Below are positions 23,409 to 35,879 of a stretch of DNA of 64,000 nucleotides, one piece after another. A program made the translations under genes and the position numbers. Under the pieces are notes generated by a model that searched no databases, had not been told where the DNA came from, and saw nothing but the letters and a program-made list of their open reading frames with translations. Position 1 is the stretch's first letter; each line of letters starts with the position of its first letter. The stretch lies in contig NC_019866.2 of NCBI RefSeq assembly GCF_002234675.1, positions 5,871,307 to 5,935,306 of the forward strand. The letters run 5' to 3'. The stretch comes from Oryzias latipes (taxonomy: Eukaryota; Chordata; Actinopteri; Beloniformes; Adrianichthyidae).

Positions 23409-24044
23409 CAGGGGTCTGCAACCTTTAACTTTACAAGGAAAGGATTCACAATCCCACTTTATTGTTTAGAAAAATAAACTTTACGTTTTTGTGGCCATTA
23501 AGCCATTCTTTCATGAGATATAGCTTTCAAGTATTTACTACAATTGAATTATAATAGTGGGTTTTTTTCTATTATGTAACAATTGTAACCCCCTTTATTT
23601 CAATACAAGTTCCTTTCAAAATAAAATACCCCCTGCATGTGTCAAATGAGATTCACCTTCTGCAGCAGATTTACTTGAATAAAAAAATGCAAGACAGCCA
23701 AGTCAAACATGGCATGTTAAAATGTGTTAAAAGTTTGGTGCATATTCATCTTTTTATTTTCTTATTACTTTGTACTTACCTTCTAAATTTGCCTCTGAAC
23801 ACCAACCTACTTTTTGTACAGCAAAGACACGAATATGAACTTTAAGTTTATTGTAATAATAAACCACTCTACCAATAGATTTAACCTTTTTTGTCAGTTA
23901 TCTGACAGGTTGAAAATCCAAACAGAAACTAAATTACCTAAAACGAATTAATATGATACAAACACAACATTTTTCAAAATTGTAGCAATTTTATTCCCAA
24001 TTGAGGGACAGCAGAGCAGCAGAGCCTCAGGCTGCACACCTCTG
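23409..24044 (+). mobile_element. hAT-like non-autonomous element, copy 1
   Basis: The left end CAGGGGTCTGCAACCTTTAA is shared with the 48249 element. The right end AGGCTGCACACCTCTGG is a decayed inverted copy. The interior AAGTTCCTTTCAAAATAAAA and GTGTCAAATGAGATTCAC match the reverse complement of the 48249 element, so the two copies lie in opposite orientation. CAGGGGTC-type ends are characteristic of hAT elements. No transposase. Confidence 0.65.
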
Positions 24045-25906
24045 GGCCAAACAAACAAGGCTTAAAACAACAGGAATCTATATTGAAACATGCTGTGCAT
24101 GAAATTAATATTTATCTGTCAAATAAACCTTTGAATTCTGGACCTTGACCTGGGCTGTGAAGAACCGTCTAGCTGCATTTGGTTTGTTTGAGCCTGTAAC
24201 AATTAAAACTGCTGCTGCTTCCACTAATGAGTGAAAAGCTCCAGTGCAGAACTGGCAGCTGCCCTTTTGAGCTGCCACGTAACATGATCTGCTGTAATGT
24301 CAGGACGTAACTGAAAGAATCCTGCTTGTTATTCCCTTCTGCATGATAAGAATGTAGCAGACGTTCTGAAAGTTCAGCTCTTTATCGTTTCACGTCAAAA
24401 GGGACAAATATTTAACCACTTCTCCACTTTCTGGGTTCACTTTTTTCCTATATACCAACTAAAATAATAGGATCTGTGCTGACAGATGAGCTTTTGGTTG
24501 TTTTTCTCAGCTAGGGTGGCTGTTATACACCTCTATTAGCACTTGACAGCACTGGCCATCTGTGCCTTAGAGTGCAGCAAGTCCTCTCAAGCCGATGAAA
24601 CTTTGCCAGTGTGGGTGGACTGATGAGCAATTCCATCTTTCTCTCCCTCCTCTAAGAGTCATATTCAATCTTCAGCTGGTTTGATCTGCTTCTCTACTTC
24701 CTGCCTTCTTTGTAACTCTCACTTCACAGCCTCTCACTGCAGCATCTTTCACCTCATCGGCAGGCTTTGGACTCTCTATTCGCCACCCCTTCCATCATTT
24801 CCTTTCTTTGCCTTCATGTCAGTCTCACCTGTCTTGCATCAGTCTGGCTGTGAGTTATAGTACAGAAAATCTGTGCTTTTGCAATTTTCCTGACAGAGTT
24901 TTTTCTATTTTAGCACGCTAAAAGAGCAAAATGAAGGCAGGCTTCTTCGAATAACAATGCCTTATTTCAATATGACAGCTGAGGCTCAGTTTGGCCACAA
25001 TGCTAACTTTAGAGGACAGTAAATAATTAAAGCCTGGTAAAAATGTAGTTAAAGATGAAACCTGGCCCAGCAAAATGGCTGTCTGACCCTCCGAGGAGCC
25101 TGCAGGGGCTCACTCGTGCTCCTCTATAATAAACGTCTACTAGCATTATCCAGACTGTCCCCTGCTGTTATTACTCGTCCCGTGACCTTTTTGAGGTGCC
25201 TCCCAGCTAGTGTCGGGTCTAACAGTCTCGGAGGCTCATGTGTGGCTCAGGTGAAGCGGGCGCAGTAAAATCAATATCAAAAGAGATAACGAGAGAGGCG
25301 GAGAAGGGGAAAAGAGAACATTCGCTGCTGCACTGAGTGTCATGTTCTTCTTTTGCTTTTCATCTCAGCCTCACGTGGCTCCGCGAAAACCCTCTCATGT
25401 AAATTTCCAACATTGTTGAAAATAATGGAGGAAAAAGCACACTTTTAGTCAAACATAATAAGCTCTTAAGCTCACACTGTGTGTGCGATGGATATTACAG
25501 ACTTAAAAGAAATCGTTCACTATAATTTAAACCAAAATATTTGGAATGATCCCACATGCTGATATGGAGCCACTGTGAACTGCTAATTAGCTTCATGTAA
25601 CACAGATGGAGAGCAGGTCTGGCTTTCTTTTCTGCAATTTAAATTGATCTGTGACAAGCTCAATGAGAGTATATCTCGATACTTAAAGATGATTTAAATA
25701 AAAAAAGAAAGAGCCCAGGTTATTTCACATCAGAAGTTTTTATGACCCACTCCCATGAAAATCTGAAAATAAGGATGCAGGATGAGAACACCCTCATCTT
25801 TCTAAGTCTGCTTTGTTTTAACTATCTAATGAATTTTAATTATAAGGTTCTTTGTTGTGACATTTCTGCAATGGAGTCACTCAAAAATAGGATGAATTTT
25901 TAACCC

Positions 25907-26491
25907 TTTAAAGACCCACTCCGACGAAAACTGTGTTTTTGGCGTTTTTAACATGTTCTTGTGTCATTTTTCTCATATGGAGGGCATATATGAAGAAAAT
26001 TAAGATAAAAATTGCATTTCTGATTATCTTTTAATTCAAATTGTTGTGAATCAGCTGGGCAGGCCACAAATTTCTATTCTGCCCACTTCCGATGCACGCA
26101 GTTGCAGACAAATAGATCCATGCACGTCTTTGTTTTCCTCATCTGAGCTGAGGTCTGGTTCAAAGCTGTACGGCTGGATAGCTTCTATATTGTTGCCGTT
26201 TTTGCTGCATTGATAATGTTAGGTTGGGGGTGTGAGGGGGCTGTAAGCTAACGGGAATTCATGTAAACAGAGAGACCTCTGCAATGGCTAGGGGAAGGGG
26301 GGGCGGGTTGATCTGTGCCAAGAGTCCCGCTACAATTCAGAGGTGAGTTTCCAATAAACAACTGCAGCTCTACAGAAACTTCGTCCATAAAAGTTTTTTG
26401 ATTTTTGGCTAAAAACATCATAATCATAATTAAAAGAGCACTGGGAATGCTTTAAAAATCGATCAAAAGATGATTGGGGTGGATCTTTGAA
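25907..26491 (-). mobile_element. MITE family A, copy 4 (complete, reversed)
   Basis: 585 bp from TTTAAAGACCCACTCC to GGGGTGGATCTTTGAA. The landmarks run in reverse of the 8466 copy: TCTGATTATC, GTGAATCAGC, CACGTCTTTGTTTTCCTCATC, TAATGTTAGG, GTAAACAGAGAG, GCAGCTCTACAGAAAC and TTTGGCTAAAAAC. Non-coding. Confidence 0.85.
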
Positions 26492-27884
26492 TGCTTTCAT
26501 GTTCTAATTCCCTATGAGAGAAGTCACAAACATTTTCCTTATAGTAAAGTTAATAAATAATCAATGCTAATAAATAATTATGGGATGAAAACCGTTTTTA
26601 ATAAAAATAAAAGTTGTAATCTTGCCTATGAAAAGGTTTAGATATGGCACATTAGGAAGAAATTAATTCAAGCTTTCTCTAACCTGTAAACTAAATATTG
26701 TAAATATTGGAACTAAAAGATTATAGTTTATGCTGACATAAAACAAACATCTAAAAGCATGTCAGCTCAAATAGAAATGTTTTTAATGATTTATAACAGC
26801 CAAAAAAATTAGATTAAAAATGTAATAGAAATTCTTTTCAAGATCACTTGCAATTTCACTTTGGCTTTGCTTTTGCGTCCACTTGTTTTATTGAAGCCCT
26901 TTTTCACCTTCCGTTCATAGAGAAAAAACAAGGATGGCAATAATCAAAGCCAACGATAGCGTAATCATTAAAACATTTAATTAGCAGTTATTCTAAAAAT
27001 ACCAGGTAATTAGAGGTTATAGAATACAAGCATGAGTGGATGCGTAAAGAGCTGCTTCAGCTGAGTAGCACACGGTTAATCCCTCTGCTTCACCCACACA
27101 GGGATGAACACAGTAATCTGTGTTTGACTTCAGGCTGCAACATTTATGCAAATAAATACACAGGCAGGGGCAAAGTTTATGCAACCTCATGAGGCAGAAG
27201 GGCTTTTCGTCAGCAGGTTCTTACAATCAAAAGGTAACTTCAATCCTAAAATCTAATTTTTCAAGTCTTGTCCATTTTTTAAAAATTTCTATTAACATTT
27301 TTTGCTATTGCACGTACGGTACATAAAAAATTGTTAGGCAAAAAAACCATACAGAATAATGTAGGTCAAAGTGCTTCAAGTCCAAAAATAGCAATTTTGG
27401 AGGAAAAGCAAACACTCTTTTAATGTGTTTTACAGGCTGGGAAAAGATCTAAAACAGCTAAAGATCTGATGCACCTAAACAAACCAGAGAACAGCTTTGA
27501 GACAAAAGTGCCTTTGGAGAAACACCAGTCATTTTCCCTCTCAAGATGAAAGGAGAAGATAAACATCAAGCTCCATTTTTCCATTAATGTTTGCCTCGGT
27601 TCTGGAAGTGCTCACCACTGGACAAACATCTCTGATAAACGTCTCAGAGATGACATTTAAAATCGGAAAACCTTATCTCCAATCGGTTATCTTGCGCTGG
27701 AAAAACTCCAGCAAGAGACCAAACCTGTAATGTACCTTAATGAAATGTACATGGATGCAATTTCTCAGAAAGTTTGTGAAACAAAATGAGAAGTGGAAGT
27801 CTGTTGTGGTAGAACATTGACATCAAAAGAAAAAAGAAAATGAGAGCATCTTCTGTAAGAAGGTAGCATCAGGTCAACCTCAGG

Positions 27885-28190
27885 ACTGCAAAAACAGAAT
27901 CTTAGGAAGGTAAAAAAAAGAGCCTTTGGTTTAAAAAAAACGTATTATTTTCTGTCATGCAAGAAAAATAATCCTATGAAGGAAGTTTTTCAACAGCAAA
28001 TAATCTTAGTTTAAGAATTTTTTTTTTGAAATAAGAATTCTTATTTTCTCATCCCACTGGCAGATTTTTTTTTTGCTTATTTGAAGAAAACATTTTTTAA
28101 TTTTAAGAATATTTAAATGACGGTATTCAGTTTGAACTTGTTTTTTTTTTTTTACCAGGTTGCGGTATACACTAGTCTGCCATTGAGAGA
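27885..28190 (+). repeat. CACTG-TIR family B, short copy
   Basis: GACTGCAAAAACAGAATCTTAGGAAGG, AAAAATAATCC, GAAGTTTTTCAACAGCAAA and AATAATCTTAGTTTAAG repeat the order of the 16467-16760 piece. The imperfect palindrome around AAATAAGAATTCTTATTT falls inside it. Confidence 0.5.
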
Positions 28191-28594
28191 TGGTCAGGTG
28201 TACCATGGGAAATTATTCCATTTCACCTTATCAGTCAAAAAAAACATTTTTCATTGCCAGGTTATCAGCTCTGTGTTCATCTAAACAAAGACCAGGTTTC
28301 ACATTTAGTACCTGAAAGATCATAAAAGACTCTTTTCTTTGTGTTTATTTTTTCCTTATTCAATGCACTTTTATAGGAATGACTGTAAATTGTTAAAACT
28401 GACAACAGGATTATTTTTTTCTGTTTTGGGTTGGTGTGCCTTGTTACTTTTATGAAGAATAAAGTGAACTCTGGGTCAAAAAACACTTTAATACAACTAC
28501 AGCAACTATGACGAAACAATGTTTATAAACAATATTTGTTTTAGAATGAAAATGAGAGAAATGATTCATTGTTTAATCAAATCTTGTTTAATTG

Positions 28595-28860
28595 AATGAT
28601 GCAATCCATCCATCTTCTGAATGCCTTTTGCTGGAACAAACCCAGTTACTGTTGGCCAAAGGCGGGGTACATCCTGAACAGGTCACCAGTCCATAGTAGA
28701 GCCACACACTCACATTCAGATGCACACCTAGAGGCAATTTAGAGACACCAATTATCCTGGGAAACACGTGTTTGGACTATGGAGGGAAGGGGAAGCTGGA
28801 GTGCCTGGACACATGTATGAGGAGAACGTGTAGACCCCACACAGAAAGGTGTGGTTTCAA
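28595..28860 (-). repeat. SINE tail, reversed
   Basis: Reverse complement of the 18640-18955 family: AGGCGGGGTACATCCTGAAC, AGGTCACCAGTCCATAGTAG, AGAGGCAATTTAGAGACACC, GAGGAGAACGTGTAGACCCC and ACACAGAAAGG. Diverged and headless. Confidence 0.7.
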
Positions 28861-31800
28861 ATTAAATCTAAATAAATAACAGGTTGTACTGTTATTTATT
28901 AAAACTGATTCATGAAAACGGTCAATTATGCATTAAAAAAATATAAATGGCATCACAGTCACCATAAAGAAACCATATATGGACTGAAAGCAATAGCACA
29001 TCCTCGTGACTTATTTTTGATTTCAAAGGTTTATGTTGGTTAATAAATACTTGACTAATCCCAACTTTAGCTCAATCAAAAGGTTTGAGTGACCAGGTGA
29101 CCAGCAATTCTTGCAGTTTGGTCTGGTAAAGTAACTTTAATAAATAATATTTCAAAAATGCTTTCATAGATCACAGGAAGAGGTTGAGAGGCCCTTAAAG
29201 GAGGATCACAATTCTCAAAATTAACAGAAAAATCTATGAATGGATCATAAGTGAAAGGGTAAAGAAACATGGATTTTTTTTTATAATCCATCTTTTCTTT
29301 TCTGGTTTGTATTTTCTTGCCCTTGAAAGGATCATCTGTAACTTTGAGTTTGCTTAGCTGCTCAGTTTTTGTTTATTTTGAGGCCCCATGCACGGCTCCT
29401 CATAAACATGGATCTGAACATTGAGAAAGCACTTCAGTTCTTCAGCACAGGTTTAAAATGACTAAACATTTAAGTAGTATATCTGTTATTTATCCCATAA
29501 ATGGTGACATATTAGTACGTTTTCCATTTCTTCCTCACAAATACGTATTATTTTCCTTTTCTAATTTTACCTTTAAGTTTCACTAAGGTGAAAACTTGTT
29601 TACTAATTAAATCTTGACAGAAGCAATTTCTTGCTTGTTGTCATTAATTCTCACCAAAAAAAAGAAAAAGAAAAAATCTGCTTGAGAAACTACCTCCATG
29701 CACTTTCAGAGTGTCCACTCTAAAAGTGTGAAGTTGTAGGTTCAAAGCCACATTTGGCTTTTCTGAAATATAACTTTCTGGTTTGAAGTGTGGTGCCAAA
29801 ACCAGACAGATAAATGAGTCATTGGAGGTCGTCATGGCATAACCAGACAGAAGTCACTGGTTATTAAAGTTATGGTTATCAGAAGTGACGGACAAATGAC
29901 AAAGCCGTCAAAACAAGACGCTGGTAGCTTCTCTCTATGGGAGATTCCTCTTTAATAATGACTGAAGCTTTGAAAACTGACCACTGGGTCATCCGTCAAC
30001 CTCTTTGCAGCTGATTAGTGCTGATTACAGGTAGACCACCATGAATACTCCATGAATCATTGATTGCCCTACATTTGTTCAACACATCCCCCCTTTATTT
30101 ACCGTGAACCTGCGTCTTCGCCTCAAACACACACACACACACTGTTCATGATACGCTTGATTAAAAAAACACGAGCTTCAGACTCCCTGCTTCTATTTCT
30201 TATTGGTCTTCCATTTCTCTCCAACAGTTTTCAGCTGGAAGTATTGCTCACACACACAAACACACAGGTGTGTGCACACGCACACACATGGCTGTTACAG
30301 TGAATAAACCTCGTCATCCTTCTCCTCACTCTGATGACCTTTACTTCAGTCTGCATGAAGATTAAATGAAACTACGGCCGTCTAAAAGTAGAGAACTCTG
30401 ATTAAATGCCAGTATCCGTGGTCATTTCGAAAAACGCACCAATTCAATCAAACAGCATGACAAAGGAGCAAAAGTTGATGTAAGCAGATTAGAAATGGAA
30501 AAACTAGGTCCAAACCAAAAAACAGAGTTACAATTTACAAATGGAGTGCCATTTAAAAGCCTACTTTAAAAATTAAAAAGTACTTCAATAGAAAAAAAGC
30601 CAGGTTATATCTTGAAATATTAGAAACTATTGTATCCAAAACTTTGGTCGTTGTGCTCTTAGTGAATGAGGGTTACTCTTACATCTATCTGGGTGGCGTT
30701 GCAAGTATGTATTTTTTAAACTAAAACCACAGAAAATAACATTATATTCAGCAATTGAAAAAAAACATTTTAAGCATTTCTTTTTGTCTGCAGCCCTGTG
30801 CTGCTATAGGTTTTTTTTTAAGTAAAAAAAGTACTAGAAATGAGCCTTTAATATTTTAGACTCTTGAAAACAGTTGCAAGTTGTGTTTCCGTGTCTTTTT
30901 AAATATTAATTACAGCTGAATGTGCAGCTGGTTGATGTATTTTTGAAGCAAAAATCCCAAATAGTACTGTTATATAAGTAGGTAAACTGCAATTTTTGTC
31001 TCCCATGCCACTGTTTGTAATTACTTTTTCAAGATGAACTTAAATAAATCGCTTTTGAGTAGCTTCTGTCAGAAAATGAGCCGCTTTATTAGATTTTCTT
31101 GATGCAAAAGCTCAAAATAAATCTCGGACAAAAGAATCGGTGAGCCGTCAGATTTTCTGACTCAAACAGGAAGTGGGGTCTTTGTCATCAACATTCGTGC
31201 CACCGAACTAAAACCCTCGACAATATTGATGCAAATACACATGTTCTGCTTCAAAAGTATCTTAATTTGACTTAAAGCAAAATCATAAGTGGATTTCTTT
31301 CATAGATGGACATAAATGTAGGCGTCAAGGGGTTAACAGTTTTTTTAAATGGGGCTAATCTCAACTTCAAACGTGGCTGCTTTTAGTCTAGTTAACAAGA
31401 CAGCGAGAAAGAGGTTAATTCTTTGTGCTCTGTTTCAGTGGATCCCTGCTATAGTTAATCTTTTACCACAACAGCAAGTTTTTGCCTTCAGGGATCAATG
31501 AAGTTGTGAGGCGGCTCAGAGGACTGCTTCACGGATAGCCGGTCTTCTGCTCTGTTACCTCCCAGCTCTTGAAAACTAGTCACTTGGAATGACATTGCTG
31601 TTAGGTGAATTCAGGGCCGCCTGCTGTTTTCAAACCTTTTTGCTTTAAAATAATTAGAAAGCAAATTGGAGTCTCTGTGTTCCACATCAAACCCTCTAGA
31701 AGAGCAGACAGAAATGTTAGCTGATGAAAGATGATTTGTGTTTTCCCCTACAGCTTGGATGAATAACTCAATTTGTCATGTGAAGCAAGATAAGTGTCAG

Positions 31801-31944
31801 TTATCCAGATTTGATCCGACACCGGCTCTAGTAGCGTGGACTGAAGAAAATGTACACGTGTCGAGTATCGGTCTTGGAAAATCTCACCTAAAAGGGTTAA
31901 AATGGCTTTGATGATCTGTTTTATTCCAAGATATAGTAAATGTG

Positions 31945-32659
31945 CACTGCAAAGTATTTGACTTCACACCTTTTTTATTAGACATTTTAGATATTTTACC
32001 AGGTTTTAAGTTGTTTCAACTTCTCTTTGTTCTCCACCTTTCTTAGCTTCTCTCAAAATGAACACAGTGGAGAATTTTTTGTCTTATTAAGGATCTAGGA
32101 AATTATGGTTTAAATGAGATCAAATCATTTTGCTCCATACTGTTGACAACATTTAATTTAAGATTTAAGAAATGTTCTAAATTCATTTTGTTGAATAGAA
32201 ATTATAACACAAAAGAAGCTACAATAAAACTCTCAGACAGTTTTTAACATTGACATTTTAAACACTGTTTTGAAGACCATGACATTAAGATTTTTTAAGT
32301 TGGGCAATTCATTATTTTCACATTTTACTCTAAAATGAGTCATTTTACACCAATTTTTTTGTCACTGTAATCAATATAAACTACAATTGGATACATAAAA
32401 ACTTAAAAAATATAAACCACTTGCTTGGAACTAGCAATAAATATGTGTTATTGGGCTGGACAACATTCAATTGAAATAATTCTGACACCTTTTTGTCTTA
32501 TTTTCCCATTTTTTAATCCTTGTTTCTAAATTTTGATATTTTATTCTTTGTAAGAATTCTTATTAGTTACAATGACTTGCTGGATGGACTGATTATTTTA
32601 CTAGTGATTATTTTCTTTAGATTAGTGTTCCTATTTTTAGGCCATCTCTTTTTGCAGTG
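31945..32659 (-). mobile_element. CACTG-TIR family B element, 715 bp
   Basis: Perfect inverted termini CACTGCAAA (31945-31953) and TTTGCAGTG (32651-32659). Near the right end CTAGTGATTATTTTCTTTAG and ATTAGTGTTCC are the reverse complement of the left part of the 19255 element. The short open frame at 32520-32717 is AT-rich translation with no domain. Non-autonomous DNA transposon; superfamily not assigned. Confidence 0.65.
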
Positions 32660-35600
32660 TATTGAATCCCAGCTTTTCAGAGCTCATATCAGCAAAAAGA
32701 TGAATATTTTTTACTGAGAACTATGTGTTTTTGGAGCTTCTGCATCTTTTCATTCCCACTTCTTTGAATTGTTGTTGCATAATTTTTCAAACTGCAGGGA
32801 CAACTCATGACAGATTTTAAAAAATGAAATTGTAAAAGTGAAAAAAAAGAGGGAGAGATTTGTTTGACAACCAGTTCAGTCAAAGACATGTGTTGACAGA
32901 ATTTAAATGGTGAATAAATGGGAAGATCTGTCAGTGGTTGACTCACAAAAGGACGTTTTCACAGAAAATGCAAAGTCTCTGTCATGCCAGTGTGACAAAA
33001 TGGTCAATTAAATGCAAAACTGGTCAAGAAAGGCTTGCAAAACAACATTGCAAAGACTAACAACAAACACCCTGAATTAAGTTCATTGTTGATGGCTTTC
33101 CGGGCTGGACACTGCTTCCTGTTTCCTAGGAACCAAAACCTCCTGCCTGGAAAGAAAACCATACGGGATTATGTGGACAGATTTTACTACTGCAAACAGC
33201 ACAGCAACGCTTTCAGTTACAAGACTCCATGCTGCTTTCACTTTAAGAGGTTGTTTTTGTTTTTTGTTTTTGCAGCATCACTGACTGAAATCCAACAAGC
33301 GAGACTCAAATAAGGTAATAGTTGGCATGAAGTCTTAACACTCTCAAAGAATTAAAAGAAAGAAACCCTGATGAGGTCTGCAGAGACGATTGAAGCTTCA
33401 TTTAAAGGTCAAACTGGTCTCTTGGTAGACTTTTTATAATTTCACTCTTCAAATAAACGCATTTCCCAGTAGTGAAAGAAAAGCTCCAGTTAAAAAGCCT
33501 GCAGTTGAATGACTTTTGTTTGTAGAATTAACCTTAATGGCTGTGCCAGGATGGAGCTTTCTGCTTTTGGATAATCTTCCACCAGTTGTTTAGATTTGTA
33601 ATCTTTGAAATGAATGCAGATTATGGAGAAACCTTGATAAGCATTTTGTCAAAAAAGCCAATTTATTCCTAATTTTTCAAGCATTTAGATAAAAGAAAAT
33701 GTTAAAACAGCCAAATTAAAACATCAAATAGACAAGTCTATTTTAGCTGAATAGGAAAACTTTTGTGAGTTGCTAAAGAATTAAAAAACATTATTAAAGC
33801 CTTTTTCCTTTGTTTTTTAAACTGTATTAACCTCTTATGAGACAATGTTTGTAAATAAATCCCTAAAATTTGATTTTTCATGTCAGAATTCAGAACAACC
33901 ATTTTGTTTGCACAAAAAGGAAAAAATAAAAACATGAATCAACAACATTAAGATATATTATTTTATTTAATCTGAAGAGAGGCTGCAGGTGTATCTCAGT
34001 TAACGAGAAAAAAATTCTTGTAAGGGATTAAAATTTTTGAGAGTTTGACAGTTTTGACAAATATACAGCTTTGCTCCAGCTCAGAAGTATCAAATGCTCA
34101 TGGGAAAGGGGAAGAAAGGTTTTAGGTCATCTATTCTGGAGAAAGCAGGCTGAATCAGGGCACGACGACTGTACCATTAACCTACTTTCATTAATCTTGA
34201 TTTTTTTTCTCACTCTGAGTGCACTTCTATGAATGAGAACATTTTACTCACATTTGAAATGTAAAAACTTGATTCGTTTTAGTAGTATATTTGCTGACCA
34301 ATGACTAAACGCCCACATTTGAAACTGAATTTTGAAATAAAATATTAGTTGTAGAGGTATTGCACAAGTTATTTTTACACAAAAATTGAACAATGTCAGT
34401 AATTAAACTAGGATTACCACAGATAGATGTTTTTCTCAGGGGTTGAGGATGGTTCCAAAACAGTAGCTATTCAGAAATGTTTTACCTTTAAAGAGTGAAA
34501 GCTATTTAATGTGTTTAGTTATACCAAATATTTTTTCAAAATACCCCAGGTTGATTCAAATGATAGAATAAGAACTGTAATATGTTTGGAGTTGCTTCCG
34601 AATTCCATCACTTCTTAAATTTTCTTTAAAGTAAAATTGAAATATTTTAAACATATCCATGTGAAAAAGGTGTTGCAAACCCTTTTAACTACTGGTATAT
34701 TCTGAATTCTTTCAGTGTTCTGTGCAGTACAAGTTGCAGAATTCCACCTTAAAATTTGCAAAGGTCAGGGTCTCTCTGAATAATTGGCATGGCCTTTCAA
34801 GAGAGCCAGAGGGTGATGACGAGGGTTGTGGTTCAACGTGATTCAGTGTTGCTGGTATCAGCACAGTACTTGTCCAACCTGTGAGAAGGCAGCCTTACTC
34901 ACTGTACTTCACCTGTTTTCTGACCTCTACCACTTTCTGCAGCAGCTTCACACCTAGAGAATCCAAAAGATAAATTACATTCTGAAGCAATCCCCCCCCA
35001 TTTAACACTCAAAGCAAATCAAAGCAACAGGAGACAATGCAATCAGCTGTGGGTAAAATTCAAAGTTGCAGCTTGAGAAGCATGCAGATTAGCTGTTGCA
35101 GGACAGGCGTCATGCATGGAAAGGTAATCAGACAGTCTGGCAATGAGGAGGGGGCAGCCTGAGGCTGCAGTTGCACAGAATGACCTTCAGGAGAGACAAT
35201 TCCAACTCAAAAGGTAGTGACAGAGCTCTGAAATTGACCCCACCCTGCTTCACTAAACCAGCAGGGGGTAAAAGAAAAATTCAAAAGAAATGCAAGAATT
35301 CAGTATTCACTCATGCTACATAAAAAGCTTTTCAAAAATACAGTCGAGTTGAAATTTCAAACAGCAGGAAGCTGGAACAGCAACAGTAACAAGCCCTTCA
35401 ACTTCCACTGCAGTCAACTTTCATTTTTGACAGCCTCAAACACTTTAGTCTCAACTGCCCCCAAAAGTTAGCTTTGTGATTCAGCTCTTACTCATGCAGC
35501 ACTTTATTCAGACCGAAGGAGGTCCAACATGCTCAGCAAATGTCAACCAATGTCCAACCATAGCCAGACAAAGGATGGATGCAGGAGGAGAGCAGCTGTT

Positions 35601-35765
35601 TGAGTGGGCCAGTGATGAGCTGCTCTTTCCATTAAGCGAGTCTGAACCAAACGGATCAGCTGCTGCTGATGGACTCACCAGCCGCACAAGCACTCCACAT
35701 TAAAGTACCACCACTTTGAGCAAAACAAAACTCATTTTATTGGGTCAATAACACTACAGAGCATT

Positions 35766-35771
35766 TTTATT
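35766..35771 (-). terminator. Poly(A) signal of the TFIIIA-like gene
   Basis: TTTATT on the plus strand reads AATAAA on the minus strand, 109 nt past the stop codon at 35882-35880. A second AATAAA is at 35741-35736. A short 3' UTR is therefore likely. Confidence 0.6.
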
Positions 35772-35879
35772 TAGCCTTTTACTTTAAAGGAAATTAAATT
35801 TTAACATTCTTTGAACATAAATGCCCAATTTAAACTAAAAAGACCCAACTTCCTAAAATAACTCATCAGATCTGAATTT

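Larger units (their letters stand above)
21777..35765. other. Intergenic region between stac2 and the TFIIIA-like gene
   Basis: About 14 kb with no exon, domain or RNA gene that I can support on either strand. What I recognise is repeats only: SINE tails at 21955-22125 and 28595-28860, family B pieces at 22145-22640, 27885-28190 and 31945-32659, a hAT-like element at 23409-24044 and a MITE A at 25907-26491. An AC microsatellite lies near 30127. Conserved enhancers cannot be judged from one sequence. Confidence 0.6.

Noticed and set aside
20170..35765. Search for a hidden gene, tRNA or CRISPR-like array in the long intergenic region
   Set aside because: No regularly spaced repeats, no convincing splice-bounded coding segments and no cloverleaf found by eye. 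Only dispersed transposon copies and microsatellites.
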